From contig NZ_JACHLJ010000001.1 in NCBI RefSeq assembly GCF_014204545.1, forward strand, positions 1,116,001 through 1,180,000: DNA of 64,000 bases. Direction: 5' to 3'. A model generated the notes under the pieces. The model searched no databases, was not told where the DNA came from, and saw nothing but the letters and a program-made list of their open reading frames with translations. The position numbers and the translations under genes were made by a program. The DNA is from Brevundimonas vesicularis. Lineage in GTDB: Bacteria; Pseudomonadota; Alphaproteobacteria; Caulobacterales; Caulobacteraceae. The stretch's first letter is position 1, and the number at the start of each line of letters is the position of its first letter. This document shows, one piece after another, positions 63,187-64,000 of this stretch.

Positions 63187-64000
63187 TCACTGCAACGTGC
63201 GGAACTTCAGCGTGCCCGGCACCGTCTTGAGTTCGCGCAGCGCCTCCGGGTCGTAGTCGCGGTCCACGTCGGTGATGACATAGCCCGTGCGCTCGTCCGT
63301 CTTCAGGTGTTGGCCCAGGATGTTCAGGCCCGCCGACGCCAGGGCGCGGTTCAGTTCGGCCAGCACGCCCGGCTGGTTCCTGTGGATGTGCAGGATGCGG
63401 TGCGCGCCCGAAACTTCGGAGAGCTGGACGTTGGGCAGGTTGACGCTGAAGGTCGTGTCGCCCCGGTTCAGATAGCCCAGCAGGCGTTCGGCCGCGAACT
63501 CGGCGATGGCCTCCTGCGCCTCTTCGGTTGAGCCGCCGATGTGCGGCGTCAGGATCACGTTGGGCAGGCCCTGAAGCGGGCTATCGAAGGGGTCGGCGTT
63601 GGTGCGCGGTTCTTCGGGGAAGACATCGACGGCGGCGCCGGCGACCCGGCCCGAGCCGATCGCCTGGGACAGGGCGCCGACATCGACCACATGGCCGCGC
63701 GCCAGGTTCAGGACCAACGCGCCTTCCTTCATTCGGCCGAACTGGGCCGCACCGAAGATGTTGGCGTTCTCCTTGCGGCCATCGACATGCAGGGTGACCA
63801 CGTCGCTTTCGGCCAGCAGCGCGTCCAGCGAGCGCATGCGGCGCGCATTGCCTAAGGCCAGGCGCTCGGACAGGTCGTAGAACAGCACCCGCATACCCAG
63901 GTTTTCGGCCAGGACCGACAGCTGGCTGCCGATCGCGCCGTAGCCGACGATGCCCAGAGTCTTGCCGCGCAGCTCCTTTGAGCCGGTGGCGGACTTGTTC
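63187..64000 (-). CDS. serA: D-3-phosphoglycerate dehydrogenase (5' end outside window)
   Basis: SerA catalyses the first step of serine synthesis. The visible part covers the NAD-binding domain (KTLGIVGYGAIGSQLSVLAENLGMRV), substrate-binding stretches (LHVDGRKENANIFG, LNLARGHVVDV) and HIGGSTEEAQE with the catalytic histidine, then a C-terminal ACT domain (HRNQPGVLAELNRALA), which senses serine. The layout is of the E. coli SerA type. The start lies beyond the right edge of the window. Confidence 0.94.
   Translation of the reverse strand, partial: NKSATGSKELRGKTLGIVGYGAIGSQLSVLAENLGMRVLFYDLSERLALGNARRMRSLDALLAESDVVTLHVDGRKENANIFGAAQFGRMKEGALVLNLARGHVVDVGALSQAIGSGRVAGAAVDVFPEEPRTNADPFDSPLQGLPNVILTPHIGGSTEEAQEAIAEFAAERLLGYLNRGDTTFSVNLPNVQLSEVSGAHRILHIHRNQPGVLAELNRALASAGLNILGQHLKTDERTGYVITDVDRDYDPEALRELKTVPGTLKFRTLQ

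Overview
The window looks like chromosomal DNA of an alphaproteobacterium of the Caulobacteraceae, most probably Brevundimonas or a close relative. This is inferred from GC-rich sequence, a class I lysyl-tRNA synthetase, the CtrA-circuit proteins SciP (DUF1153) and RcdA (DUF1465), the DUF1013 regulator TrcR, Caulobacter-style hook genes behind sigma-54 promoters, and a GTTC-N7-GTTC LexA box. No tRNA, rRNA, CRISPR array, prophage or intact insertion sequence was seen. Almost all of it is ordinary core genome, tightly packed with many 1-4 base start/stop overlaps.

Layout. 1-2460 (minus): an Mla/MCE lipid transporter (permease, ATPase, start of the MCE protein). 2689-5381 (minus): a two-gene DNA-damage operon, a radical SAM protein and a DUF4130-UdgX fusion, with a LexA box beside its first start codon. 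5448-13773: flagellar hook genes; flgK-flgL leave to the left and fliK-like-flgD-flgE to the right from paired divergent sigma-54 promoters, followed by sciP with a CtrA-like box and a strong terminator. 13865-16889: mnmA, then a scar in which the front of a TonB-dependent receptor (itself frameshifted) is joined to the tail of an OmpR-type response regulator. 16917-20499: HxlR regulator, thioesterase, small lipoprotein, and the preQ0 operon queC-queE-queD. 20692-26561: hybrid histidine kinase, DNA exonuclease, two thioesterases, two unknown genes with structured leaders, an S24 repressor and an SH3 protein. 26709-31225: lysK, ridA-like, DUF4126, an Lrp regulator divergent from dadA. 31226-31570 holds an unusual 9-base-phased repeat, then queA.

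32678-45372: a palindromic repeat, pdxH, a degenerate J-domain protein, aroC, a VOC protein, a proline-rich exported protein, a MASE1-type kinase, thiE, bfd-bfr, a membrane protein, efp, suhB, a phosphodiesterase and an MsbA-like exporter. 45525-53354: rpmE, an L,D-transpeptidase, rcdA, a DUF1192 protein, a quinone oxidoreductase, a cyanovirin/crystallin fusion, trcR behind a structured leader, two DUF465 proteins around ubiX, and an M23 peptidase. 53422-64000: a CocE-type hydrolase, a NatAB-like ABC exporter, rpsU with an apparent CTG start, a COQ9 protein, purE-purK, a diguanylate cyclase, an autotransporter esterase and the end of serA.

Themes. Queuosine synthesis is split between queCED and queA. 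Ubiquinone synthesis is represented by ubiX and COQ9. Cell-cycle control of flagellum building is represented by SciP, RcdA, TrcR and sigma-54 promoters. No large unknown gene cluster was found. The best novelty candidates are local: the LexA-controlled UdgX/radical SAM pair, the CTG start of rpsU, the receptor/response-regulator fusion scar, the GTTA/GTCTAA repeats and several leaders that can hide ribosome binding sites.
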